A DNA stretch of 64,000 nt from Flavobacterium sp. HJJ (GTDB lineage: Bacteria > Bacteroidota > Bacteroidia > Flavobacteriales > Flavobacteriaceae), in contig NZ_JADKPR010000005.1 of assembly GCF_015351475.1 (NCBI RefSeq), positions 62,001 to 126,000 of the forward strand, written 5' to 3'. Each line of letters begins with the position of its first letter. Position 1 is the stretch's first letter. The notes below the pieces were generated by a model. It was not told where the DNA came from. It made no database searches and worked only from the letters and a program-made list of their open reading frames with translations. This document shows positions 9,645 to 17,525 of the stretch, piece by piece. The position numbers and the translations under genes were made by a program.

Positions 9645-11870
9645 ATGAAATCAATCTATATACTGTTTCTTTTTGCCGTAACGGCAAGTGCACAGCAGGT
9701 GGTTAGGTACGATCTTTACGTCAGGGATACCCTTGTCAGCTTTACCGGCATACCAAAAAGAGCTATTGCTGTAAATGGACAGATTCCGATGCCAACGCTT
9801 ACATTCACAGAAGGTGATACTGCCGAAATTTATGTACACAATGAAATGAATGAAGAAACATCGCTCCATTGGCACGGTCTGTTTTTGCCCAACAAAGAAG
9901 ACGGAGTTCCATATTTGACTCAAATGCCTATAAAGCCACACACGGTTTATAAATATACCTTTCCCATTATTCAGCATGGTACGCATTGGTATCACAGTCA
10001 CAGCGGGCTTCAGGAGCAAATCGGAATGTATGGATCTTTTATAATCAATAAAAAAGCTGACGATCCTCATTTCAGAAAAGGAATAGATGATCTGCCAGCG
10101 GTTCCTGTTATTTTAAGCGAATGGACCGATATGAAACCCGAAAATATCCACAGGTTGCTGCATAATGCCAGCGATTGGTTTGCTATAAAAAAAGGCACAA
10201 CCCAAAGTTATGGTGAAGCCATAAAGCAGAGACACTTTTCTACTAAAGTGATTAACGAATGGAAACGTATGAACGCTATGGACGTAAGTGATGTTTACTA
10301 TGATCGTTTTTTAATCAATGGGGAGAATGAAAGGCAGCTCTCTCAGTTCAAAGCTGGAGATAAAGTGCGTTTAAGGGTTTCCAATGGCGGAGCTTCAAGT
10401 AATTTCTGGCTTACCTATGCAGGCGGAAAAATTATTGTAGTTGCTAATGACGGTAATGATGTAGAACCTGTAGCTGTAGATCGTCTGCTTATTGCCGTGT
10501 CCGAAACCTATGATCTTGTTATTGATATTCCAGAAGACCAAACAGCTTATGAGTTCTTAGCTACGCCAGAAGACAGGACTAAATCAGCGTCTTTATACAT
10601 TGGCTCCGGTATCAAGCAGCTCACAGAACCGCTTCCTAAATTGAAGTATTTTGAAGGGATGAAGATGATGAACAGCATGATGAAATTTAATGGTGATCTG
10701 GACGATATGGGCATGAGTATGTCTTTGAATCAGATGGATATGAACGTCGTAATGTATCCTGAAATAACCGGTGAAGCTTTAAAAAAAGAAAATTCTTCTC
10801 ATAAAAACCACACAGAAGATACTGCAGCACAGTATAACAGTAATGCATTATCAGATATTGTAACCTTAAATTACAGCATGCTTAAATCAACGGTAAAAAC
10901 AACTCTTCTCCAGAATGCACCAGTAAAGGAACTTCGGTTTGAACTTAGTGGAAATATGAATCGCTATGTGTGGAGTCTGGACAATAAAGTAGTATCTGAA
11001 ACGGATAAAATCCTAATCAAAAAAGGAGAAAATGTTCGTATTGTATTATATAACGGTTCTATGATGCGCCATCCCATGCACCTGCACGGGCATGATTTCC
11101 GTCTGCTCAACGGTCAGGGAGATTATGCACCGCTAAAAAATGTCGTCGATATTATGCCCATGGAAACCGATACAATAGAATTTAATGCGAATGCTGAAGG
11201 CGACTGGTTTTTTCACTGTCATATTCTGTATCATATGATGAGTGGTATGGGAAGAATTTTTAGTTATGAAGACCAGAAATCCAATGCTGAAATTCCAGAG
11301 CCTAAAGCAGCACAGAAAAAACTGTTTGCAGATGATAGGATGTTTCATTTTATGGCAGAAAATGATTTTGCGACTAATGGAAATGATGGAGAAGCAATGT
11401 ATCAAAATACCCGATGGAGTATAGGTTCTGAATGGCGGTTAGGCTATAACGATATGCACGGTTATGAAACAGAAACTCATATAGGGAGATATATTGGTAA
11501 AATGCAGTGGCTGATGCCGTTTATCGGATTTGACTGGAGGTACCGCAAAATGGAGGCAGGAGAGAACGAAGAAAATGTTTTTGGACAAAGCAGTACTAAA
11601 AACAGTAGATCAGTATTTAGTGCCGGAGTTAATTATACGCTGCCAATGCTTATTACAGCACAGGCAGAAGTTTTTACCGATGGTAATTTCCGTTTTCAGT
11701 TTGAGCGCAAAGATATACCGCTTTCTAAGAGGCTTAGAATGAGTTTGATGTGGAACACTGATAAAGAATATATGGGAGCTTTAAAATATATAGCAGGCAG
11801 GAATTTTGGACTTACGACACATTACGACAGTGATATGGGAATAGGATTTGGTTTTAACCTGAATTATTAA
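9645..11870 (+). CDS. CopA-type multicopper oxidase with a C-terminal CopB-like beta-barrel
   Basis: This 741-aa exported protein (signal peptide 1-16) has all four copper-binding motifs of a three-cupredoxin oxidase: HWHG at 75-78, HWYHSH at 114-119, HPMHLHGH at 476-483 and HCHILYH at 524-530. A Met-rich insert (about 336-366) is typical of CopA/PcoA cuprous oxidases. After about residue 560 the sequence changes to alternating polar/aromatic strands (about 180 residues ending GIGFGFNLNY) that look like a CopB/PcoB-type outer-membrane barrel. CopA and CopB are usually separate proteins, so this would be a natural fusion anchoring the oxidase to the outer membrane. The oxidase call is firm; the barrel call rests on strand pattern and Cop context. 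It probably detoxifies Cu(I). Confidence 0.9.
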   Translation: MKSIYILFLFAVTASAQQVVRYDLYVRDTLVSFTGIPKRAIAVNGQIPMPTLTFTEGDTAEIYVHNEMNEETSLHWHGLFLPNKEDGVPYLTQMPIKPHTVYKYTFPIIQHGTHWYHSHSGLQEQIGMYGSFIINKKADDPHFRKGIDDLPAVPVILSEWTDMKPENIHRLLHNASDWFAIKKGTTQSYGEAIKQRHFSTKVINEWKRMNAMDVSDVYYDRFLINGENERQLSQFKAGDKVRLRVSNGGASSNFWLTYAGGKIIVVANDGNDVEPVAVDRLLIAVSETYDLVIDIPEDQTAYEFLATPEDRTKSASLYIGSGIKQLTEPLPKLKYFEGMKMMNSMMKFNGDLDDMGMSMSLNQMDMNVVMYPEITGEALKKENSSHKNHTEDTAAQYNSNALSDIVTLNYSMLKSTVKTTLLQNAPVKELRFELSGNMNRYVWSLDNKVVSETDKILIKKGENVRIVLYNGSMMRHPMHLHGHDFRLLNGQGDYAPLKNVVDIMPMETDTIEFNANAEGDWFFHCHILYHMMSGMGRIFSYEDQKSNAEIPEPKAAQKKLFADDRMFHFMAENDFATNGNDGEAMYQNTRWSIGSEWRLGYNDMHGYETETHIGRYIGKMQWLMPFIGFDWRYRKMEAGENEENVFGQSSTKNSRSVFSAGVNYTLPMLITAQAEVFTDGNFRFQFERKDIPLSKRLRMSLMWNTDKEYMGALKYIAGRNFGLTTHYDSDMGIGFGFNLNY

Positions 11871-11961
11871 ATACAGCCGTTTATTACAAAGAATAAATGA
11901 CTTTAAAAGTTTATTAGAATATTTTTTTTCAGAAAGACAGCTATTTATTTAATAACTAAAA

Positions 11962-11996
11962 CCCATCTCGTTACAAAATGAGATGGGATTTTTTTG
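11962..11996 (+). terminator. Terminator of the copper cluster
   Basis: An 8-bp perfect stem (11962-11969 with 11980-11987) is followed by a run of T. The remainder of the 305-nt gap between 11871 and 12175 is AT-rich and holds no recognisable gene. Confidence 0.8.
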
Positions 11997-12175
11997 TAGA
12001 TTAAATACGGTCTGAATATTTTCGGTTCCTTCATATTGCTCTGCCTAGATTTCGATATATTCATCCTTTTTAAATTGTACCCTTAAATTATATAAGTATT
12101 AGATTAAAAAATTAAGACTGCTTTAAGATTTAATTAAAATATTTTATTAATTTTAATTAACTAAAAATCAACACA

Positions 12176-12427
12176 ATGGATAAAACTATAAGGATGCGGG
12201 TGAAAAAGGAGATTGACAATAGTAACCAGCTAAAAGTTTTAAAACTGAAAGGTACTTTAATAACCAAGGGGTTCACTCAAATTATTCACATTGCTGATGA
12301 AAACGAAGATTTTTACCTCAATTCATTTTCAACTTCACCAGATCATAAAAAAGAAGCAGAAAATTTTGTACTGAATTATATTTCCAATAATAATCTAAGC
12401 GATACCATTACGCTTTTAAGTACATAG
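12176..12427 (+). CDS. Hypothetical small basic protein
   Basis: This 83-aa protein has no signal peptide, no cysteine and no recognised motif. It has a basic N-terminus (MDKTIRMRVKKE), a middle with alternating hydrophobic residues that suggests a small beta-rich fold, and a probable C-terminal helix. It stands alone after the copper-cluster terminator and converges on the AlkB-like gene. The ATG lies in a very AT-rich leader. I do not recognise the family; coding is supported by normal codon use and sensible amphipathic segments. Confidence 0.55.
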   Translation: MDKTIRMRVKKEIDNSNQLKVLKLKGTLITKGFTQIIHIADENEDFYLNSFSTSPDHKKEAENFVLNYISNNNLSDTITLLST

Positions 12428-12496
12428 TATTTTTGTAAATGATGCGGTTAATAAAACCAAAGCTGTGTTACTCCATCATTTTTTTTATAAAAACTT

Positions 12497-13114
12497 CTAT
12501 ATAATCTGCCGAAAAGTTAAATTGATTCTTGGTAATACATCCCGAGATGTTTTAGGCACCTGATGTTCCCAATAACTGTTTGTATTTCCGCCCATCAGTA
12601 AAAAAGTACCGTGATGAAGCGGAATTTCTATTTTAGGAATATGCTTTGAAAATTTATGACGCAGGCGGAACATTCTAGTTTCTCCAAATGTTACTGATGC
12701 GATATTCATGTTTTTATTGATACTGGAAGTTTTATCACTATGCCATCCCACACCGTCTTTTCCGTTTCTGTAAAGATTAAGTAATACTGCATTGAATTTT
12801 ATATGGGTTTCATTTTCTACCTGCTCCCGAATAGTAAGTAATTCTGCTGGCCAATCTGGGTTTGACTGCAGCGAACTGCGGTTCGAATCCCCGTACCAGC
12901 AGACCATTCTGGGTGCAGTAATCACTTTGTCATACATTGGCATATCATATTCATGCCATGGGCTTTGATTAAGAAATATATTGTAATAGTAATCCGATTC
13001 TTCTTTGGAAAAGAAATTGTCAATTAATAGCAGATCGGCATCAGGAACATCAAATATCTTTTTTCCGCCTGTTCCCGATGCAAAAATTTCAGTGTCATTG
13101 AAGAGCGTCATCAT
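12497..13114 (-). CDS. AlkB-like Fe(II)/2-oxoglutarate-dependent dioxygenase
   Basis: This protein (about 205 aa from the MMTLFNDTEIF start) belongs to the AlkB family, which removes alkyl lesions from DNA or RNA bases by oxidative demethylation. The iron ligands are in VGWHSDKTSS (H and D) and in the later WEHQVPK (H). The 2-oxoglutarate-binding arginine pair is in PRINLTFR near the C-terminus, and NLYRNGKDGVGWHSD is the typical family block. A longer start at 13186 exists but would run into the end of the upstream gene fragment, so 13114 is preferred. It lies next to an exonuclease/GIY-YIG gene and an S24 repressor, in keeping with a damage-response neighbourhood. Confidence 0.9.
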   Translation of the reverse strand: MMTLFNDTEIFASGTGGKKIFDVPDADLLLIDNFFSKEESDYYYNIFLNQSPWHEYDMPMYDKVITAPRMVCWYGDSNRSSLQSNPDWPAELLTIREQVENETHIKFNAVLLNLYRNGKDGVGWHSDKTSSINKNMNIASVTFGETRMFRLRHKFSKHIPKIEIPLHHGTFLLMGGNTNSYWEHQVPKTSRDVLPRINLTFRQII

Positions 13115-13148
13115 TTTATTCGATTTTTGTTTAATTACTCCGTGAATT

Positions 13149-13388
13149 TTATTGTTTGAAAACCCTGGAAGGGTATTTTTCTGCATAGTTTAGAATTAAC
13201 TGCATCATATAATGATTGTCTTGATAACGGAGGACAAAATCCCTTATCTCTGAAGGATTTGTAAATCCAGCATCTGAAGCCATGTATCCCATGCCGTAGA
13301 ACTGTCCTTTTTCAATCCATATACAGCTTCGCTCTTCGGGTGATCTTCCTTTATTTATAATTGCAAAACTTGATCTGCTGTTTAGCAA
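13149..13388 (-). pseudogene. C-terminal fragment of the DnaQ/GIY-YIG exonuclease, out of frame
   Basis: This 79-codon stretch (NSRSSFAIINKGRSPEERS, then CIWIEKGQFYGMGY) matches the expected C-terminal end of the Bacteroidota exonuclease-GIY-YIG protein, which has an II.KGR...E.S...IE.G..YG pattern there. It is one reading frame away from the GIY-YIG fragment that overlaps its start. The junction is a run of nine A at 13387-13395. One extra base in that run would fuse the two frames without a stop. It has no plausible start of its own, so it is annotated as a fragment. Confidence 0.7.
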
Positions 13389-13945
13389 AAAAAAATGGCA
13401 TTTTCTATTTGTTCATTATGCAGTTCCACTTCAGGCAGATTAGAAAGCTCTTTATTTATAAAAATTTGTCCTTCTACAGATCTGGAAAATTTACAGAATC
13501 TGTAATCAATTTCGAAATGCTGCATAAGGCTTCGCAATACATTTATTGCTTCATATTCACTATTAAATACTTCTATGCAAATTTGAGCTTTACTGATTTT
13601 TCCAATCGTCAGATACCGATATCCGTTACGGGTCTCATATTGATAAAGTCCGTATTTGGGCTCAAACCGTTTCAATGCCCTGTTATAGATTGGCCAGAGT
13701 TTCTTTATTTCAACACATTCTAATAACAGTGCCATGAGCTCAGTGACACAAACTTCAAAAGAAATGGAGTAGATATCCCTAAGGAAATTTTGTCTTTGCG
13801 GAGTAATTTTATGACCTGTGAAATGAGAAGTCATTCTTTTTTTCAAATTGACCGCTTTCCCGATATAGATTACTTTTTTTTGCTCGTTATAAAAATAATA
13901 TACACCTGTTTTTTCCGGCAATAACTCAAAATCCTCAGGAGACAA
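13382..13945 (-). CDS. GIY-YIG endonuclease-domain fragment of an exonuclease fusion protein
   Basis: This 187-aa product begins at a TTG (MSPEDFELLPEKTGVYYFY). The GIY-YIG nuclease core is clear: GVYYFYNEQKKVIYIGKA, then NLKKRMTSHF and a later Glu-containing helix (ELMALLLECVEIKKLWPIYN). In flavobacteria this domain normally follows a DnaQ-type exonuclease in one protein of about 460 aa. Here it is in the same frame as the upstream exonuclease but separated by two in-frame stops (TGA at 13997-13999 and TAA about 20 nt later). It is also cut off at the C-terminus by a frame change in a nine-A run. It may be a decaying gene, a genuine gene split, or an assembly error. Confidence 0.7.
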   Translation of the reverse strand: MSPEDFELLPEKTGVYYFYNEQKKVIYIGKAVNLKKRMTSHFTGHKITPQRQNFLRDIYSISFEVCVTELMALLLECVEIKKLWPIYNRALKRFEPKYGLYQYETRNGYRYLTIGKISKAQICIEVFNSEYEAINVLRSLMQHFEIDYRFCKFSRSVEGQIFINKELSNLPEVELHNEQIENAIFFC

Positions 13946-13996
13946 CAGATTAGGAGGAAGGTGCTGATCCTGTGCTGTGTTTTAATCATTTTGGAA

Positions 13997-14518
13997 TCAC
14001 TTCCAAAGTATCCATTCCAGCAGCCGTGAAAATGGTATAAAAGTAGCATAGGCATCACCGCCCGCCCGGTGCTGATTTTTTAACGGTATATCCAGTGTAC
14101 GGCAAAGTTTTCCTAAACTGTATGATTTGAATCCCGGCCTGATTTTTCGTGCGTCACGAACGGTGCATAATTTTCGGGCTGTCCATTTAAATCCAGATTT
14201 TTCAAGTTCATGACGTACAAAAGAATAATCGAAATTGACATTATGAGCCACAAAAATACGGTCGGAAAGCATCTCGAGTACTTTTTCTGAAATATCATCG
14301 AAAATGGGAGCATTTTTTACCATTTCATTATCAATGCCGATCAGTGCAAATATTGAAGCGGGTATATCCTTCTGCGGATTCACAAGTGTTTCCCATCTCT
14401 CAATGATATTTTTCCCATCATTGATTATAATGGCTATTTCTGTAATACGGCTGCTACTGGCATTTCCTCCTGTAGTTTCAATATCTACTATAGCATACTC
14501 TTGTCTTTTCATCTTCAT
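13997..14518 (-). CDS. DnaQ-like 3'-5' exonuclease domain (epsilon-type), separated from its GIY-YIG partner
   Basis: This 173-aa protein carries the DEDDh exonuclease motifs: Exo I YAIVDIETTG, Exo II in VAHNVNFDYSFV, and Exo III HRAGGDAYAT with catalytic His and Asp. The last residues (LLEWILWK) depart from the family, which continues LLEW.TLE. A one-base change there would restore such a reading. The frame is the same as that of the GIY-YIG segment downstream, so the two were almost certainly one gene. As it stands the nuclease fold is nearly complete and could be active alone. Transcription is leftward from a promoter box at 14581-14588, divergent from the S24 repressor gene. Confidence 0.8.
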   Translation of the reverse strand: MKMKRQEYAIVDIETTGGNASSSRITEIAIIINDGKNIIERWETLVNPQKDIPASIFALIGIDNEMVKNAPIFDDISEKVLEMLSDRIFVAHNVNFDYSFVRHELEKSGFKWTARKLCTVRDARKIRPGFKSYSLGKLCRTLDIPLKNQHRAGGDAYATFIPFSRLLEWILWK

Positions 14519-14580
14519 GTGTGCCTTTTCTGTAACTTTTATCTCTGAATAGGCTGAATCTTTTCAATCTATACAATATA

Positions 14581-14636
14581 CAAAATTAGTCTATATAGTA
14601 ACATTTTTTAGTATATTTGTTGTTATAAATTATAAC
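14581..14636. promoter_or_regulatory. Divergent promoters with an operator-like inverted repeat for the S24 repressor
   Basis: A rightward -7 box TATATTTG (14612-14619) predicts a transcript start near 14624 for the repressor gene. A leftward box TAATTTTG (14588-14581) fits the exonuclease gene. Directly after the rightward box is a perfect inverted repeat GTTATAA-A-TTATAAC (14622-14636), which covers the predicted start site. This is the position expected for an autoregulatory operator of the repressor. A further palindrome CTATATAG (14591-14598) lies between the two promoters. Confidence 0.6.
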
Positions 14637-14645
14637 ATAATTATT

Positions 14646-15413
14646 ATGTCTTTATTTTCTGATAATATAAAAACATTAAGGCTAAAGCAAAAAATCTCTC
14701 AGGAAAAACTCGCTGAGAATTTGGGAATCACCAGAGGCAGGTACGTCAAATATGAAGATGGTACTTCGGAAGCTCCTTATGAAATTTTAAAGAAAATTGC
14801 ACAGTATTACTATATCAGTATTGATTTACTCCTTTCGGCCGATATACGTAAAATAAATATCGATGATTTATTGAAACTGGAAAATAACAGATTAGTCCTG
14901 CCTATACAAGTAGATCGTGAAGGAGAAAATTTTATAGAGGTAGTAACTCAAAAAGTAAAGGCGGGTTATTTAAATGGATATGCAGACCCTGAATATATCG
15001 AAAGCCTGAATCAAATTTCACTGCCGTTTCTGGGACCAGGCAAACACAGGGGCTTTCCTGTAGAAGGCGATTCTATGCCTCCGCATGAAGATGGGAGTAT
15101 AATTGTTGGCCGTTATATAGAAAGGCTGGGAGAGGTGCAGGATGGCAAAACTTATATTCTGATTACCAAAAATGAAGGCATGGTATACAAGCGCCTCAAT
15201 AAAAATAAAAAGAACTCTTTAGTTTTAGAGTCTGACAATAGTTTTTATCCTAATTATGAAGTAAAGCTTTCGGATGTTATCGAAATCTGGGAATACCAAT
15301 GCAATATTGGCCGTACTGACAGAAAGCAGGAACTAAACGAAATAGAAAACATCAGGGAACTGCTTCTGGAAATAAAAAGAGAGGTTATACAGATTAAGAA
15401 AGACAATCAATAA
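14646..15413 (+). CDS. LexA-like transcriptional repressor: XRE HTH plus S24 peptidase
   Basis: This 255-aa regulator has an XRE helix-turn-helix (about residues 5-62, QEKLAENLGITRGRYVKYE) and an S24 self-cleaving peptidase domain. The catalytic Ser143 is in VEGDSMPP and the general-base Lys182 in GMVYKRL. An Ala-Gly bond at residues 106-107 (VKAGYLNG) is the likely self-cleavage site. The layout matches SOS-type repressors that are inactivated after DNA damage. It is divergent from the exonuclease gene and close to AlkB, and an inverted repeat lies at its transcript start, so autoregulation and control of the neighbouring repair genes are plausible. A charged C-terminal helix (220-255) extends beyond the peptidase domain. 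Confidence 0.9.
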   Translation: MSLFSDNIKTLRLKQKISQEKLAENLGITRGRYVKYEDGTSEAPYEILKKIAQYYYISIDLLLSADIRKINIDDLLKLENNRLVLPIQVDREGENFIEVVTQKVKAGYLNGYADPEYIESLNQISLPFLGPGKHRGFPVEGDSMPPHEDGSIIVGRYIERLGEVQDGKTYILITKNEGMVYKRLNKNKKNSLVLESDNSFYPNYEVKLSDVIEIWEYQCNIGRTDRKQELNEIENIRELLLEIKREVIQIKKDNQ

Positions 15414-15569
15414 TTTTAGGAGTAATGCAAAAAAACCGTTTCAATTACTTTAAATATTTTTCTTAGGAAAAGCAGGTGCAGAACCTTGAATTATAAAAAT
15501 CAATTATAATTTCAAGAAAAACCTGTAAGATTTTTTTAAACAATTAAACTGTTATTTAATACGTCATTA

Positions 15570-16295
15570 TTAAAACATTAATTTTCGAAGATTTTCAATA
15601 TAACTTCGACTCACATTGACAATATCTTTATTTATCAAGACAACATCATAACCGCCAGGAAGTTTATTTATTTCTTTAATTGAGTGAATATTGATTATTG
15701 ATGATCTGTGAATTCGCAAAAAAGTATCAGGATTAATTTTTTCTTCCAGCTGGCTTATTCTAAAATTGCTGATATAGGTCTGATCTCCAGTATGCAGACG
15801 TGAATAATCTCCCCAAGCTTCAATCCGCTGTATACTTTTAGTAGCAATTGTAATATACTTTTTTCCTGACTGTACTATAATACGTTCGGGATATTTAGCC
15901 TGCGAATGCATAATGTTTTCTGCCAAAGGCAAAACATGATTATCGTTTTCAGTATTCAGACGCTTCAAAGCTCGTTGAAAACGCTCGCGTGTATAAGGTT
16001 TTAATAGATAATCTAATGCATGAACTTCAAAGGCTTTTAATGCATATTGATCGTAAGCTGTAGAGAAGATAATTTGTGGCAATTCTTCAAGATGGGCCAA
16101 TACTTCAAAGCCATTCATTCCCGGCATCTGAACATCCAGAAAAACAAGATTCGGTTTAAATTCGTTAATTGTTTTTACAGCATCTACACCATTATTTACT
16201 TCTGCTATTAAGACCAGCTCGGGAAAATCACTCATATATTCCCGGATAAGTTTACGGCCTGAAGCCTCATCGTCAACAATAATTACTTTTTTCAT
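15570..16295 (-). CDS. LytTR-family response regulator
   Basis: This 241-aa protein starts at the ATG at 16295 (MKKVIIVDDEASGRKL); a longer start at 16316 would lie inside the kinase gene and is unlikely. A receiver domain has phospho-acceptor Asp54 in LVFLDVQMPG and the acidic pair DDE at 8-10. A LytTR DNA-binding domain follows, with IIVQSGKKYITI and the characteristic FLRIHRSSIIN. Its ATG overlaps the TGA of the sensor kinase gene by 4 nt, so the two are translationally coupled. It probably controls the divergent beta-barrel receptor gene, as LytTR regulators often act on adjacent genes; that target is inferred. Confidence 0.92.
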   Translation of the reverse strand: MKKVIIVDDEASGRKLIREYMSDFPELVLIAEVNNGVDAVKTINEFKPNLVFLDVQMPGMNGFEVLAHLEELPQIIFSTAYDQYALKAFEVHALDYLLKPYTRERFQRALKRLNTENDNHVLPLAENIMHSQAKYPERIIVQSGKKYITIATKSIQRIEAWGDYSRLHTGDQTYISNFRISQLEEKINPDTFLRIHRSSIINIHSIKEINKLPGGYDVVLINKDIVNVSRSYIENLRKLMF

Positions 16296-17344
16296 TTTAA
16301 AATAAATTGTACACATAAACCTTGCGGTTCATTGTCTGTAAACAGGAGGGAGGTTCCAAACATTTTATTGAGTCTTAGCTCAGTATTAGTAAGACCAACA
16401 CCTTTATTTAAAAGCTGATTTTTATCACTAATACCAGCACCGGTATCTTTTATTAAAAAATGCAGACCAGCCGCATCTTTATGAACATTGATAGTAATTT
16501 TTCCTCCTGCAATTTGAGGTGAAATACCATGTTTTACAGCATTTTCAACAATTGGCTGCAAAATAAGCGGAGGTACGGGTTCGTTTAGTACAGTTTCATC
16601 AGCAAAAATTTCTACCGTTAAACGTTCATCAAAACGTGCTTTCTCAAGATCGAGATATTTACTGGTAAAATCAAGTTCTTCCCGAAGCGTGACAGTTTCA
16701 AAATTAGAAGCCCTTAACTGATATCGGAACAAATCTGATAATTCGGCAATCATCTGTCGTGTCTGTTCCAGTTCGACTGGAATAGAAGCGTTGATTGTAT
16801 TGAAAATATTATATAAAAAATGAGGATTAAGCTGTGCTTTTAATGCTGATAACTCACTGCGAAGTACTGACTGCTGCAATACTGCCTGACGTTCTATATG
16901 TTCCTGATTATCTCGAAAATAACTATAAGCATGTAAGATCCCGAACTGCATCAGATAAAAAAGAGTTGCAATGTAAATATCCCATACTTCTTTGGCCCCT
17001 GAATGATGGTACAAATTTAAATTCTCCATAATCAGATAGTATAATTTTTGCCAGCTGTAAATAAATAAAGGCAATGTAACTGCATGTACGAGAATACGCT
17101 GATACAATAGGAAATTCCACATTTTTCGAAAAATTATCCACCAAATCGGAATTCCAAGTAAGAGTTTAAGCAAGAGATCAATGCCACCCAAATTAAGGAA
17201 ATCTTTAAAATCAAACCAATTGTTTGTTGATCCTAAAAATGTCCATAAGGTAAAATGATCTAAAATTACAAAACCAAAATAAGCCATACCAAAAAAGGCA
17301 ACTTCTTTAGCTTGAACCGGACGCTGTAGATTTTTAATTTTCAC
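16292..17344 (-). CDS. LytS-type sensor histidine kinase (His_kinase/HATPase)
   Basis: This 350-aa membrane kinase has four to five predicted transmembrane helices in residues 15-140. The short H-box of the LytS/YehU class follows (LKAQLNPHFLYNIFNTIN, phospho-acceptor His175), then an ATP-binding domain with LQPIVENAVKHGI and DTGAGIS. The first codon is GTG, and a -7 box TAACTTTG (17356-17349) predicts a transcript start right at that codon, so the message may be leaderless. An internal ATG (residue 20) is an alternative start but would remove part of the first membrane helix. The partner regulator is encoded immediately downstream with a 4-nt overlap. Confidence 0.9.
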   Translation of the reverse strand: MKIKNLQRPVQAKEVAFFGMAYFGFVILDHFTLWTFLGSTNNWFDFKDFLNLGGIDLLLKLLLGIPIWWIIFRKMWNFLLYQRILVHAVTLPLFIYSWQKLYYLIMENLNLYHHSGAKEVWDIYIATLFYLMQFGILHAYSYFRDNQEHIERQAVLQQSVLRSELSALKAQLNPHFLYNIFNTINASIPVELEQTRQMIAELSDLFRYQLRASNFETVTLREELDFTSKYLDLEKARFDERLTVEIFADETVLNEPVPPLILQPIVENAVKHGISPQIAGGKITINVHKDAAGLHFLIKDTGAGISDKNQLLNKGVGLTNTELRLNKMFGTSLLFTDNEPQGLCVQFILK

Positions 17345-17348
17345 CTTT

Positions 17349-17495
17349 CAAAGTTATATATCCTAGTCATATAATCCAATATAATTTCGTTGAACTGCGA
17401 AATGGGGCGTTAGATTACATAAACTTTCATTTATCTGTCTATTTAGAACTTCAACAGTTTAACTCTCTCAAACAACTTTCATAAGGATACTTTTG
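17349..17495. promoter_or_regulatory. Divergent control region between the LytS kinase and the outer-membrane receptor
   Basis: The leftward -7 box TAACTTTG is at 17356-17349; the rightward box TACTTTTG is at 17488-17495, 31 nt before the receptor ATG at 17526. Two exact copies of AACTTTCAT (17422-17430 and 17474-17482) lie 52 nt apart on the same face of the helix, with related AACT-starting words between them (17447, 17461). LytTR regulators bind direct repeats, so these are candidate sites. The binding claim is inference. Confidence 0.45.
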
Positions 17496-17525
17496 CATGC
17501 TTTACTAAAAATATATACACCCGTT

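Noticed and set aside
9651..10070. 139-codon leftward frame opposite the multicopper oxidase gene
   Set aside because: It is a shadow of a gene with clear copper motifs on the other strand; its translation has no domain-like features.
13361..13723. 120-codon rightward frame over the GIY-YIG gene
   Set aside because: It is the antisense of a recognised nuclease domain and has no features of its own.
13870..14058. 62-codon leftward frame across the exonuclease/GIY-YIG linker
   Set aside because: It bridges the two domains in a wrong frame and ends in garbled GIY-YIG antisense-like residues; it is a by-product of the broken gene.
15485..15516. Terminator between the S24 repressor and the LytTR regulator
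   Set aside because: A 12-bp A/T-rich stem with one bulge is present, but no T run follows on either strand, so it was not listed.
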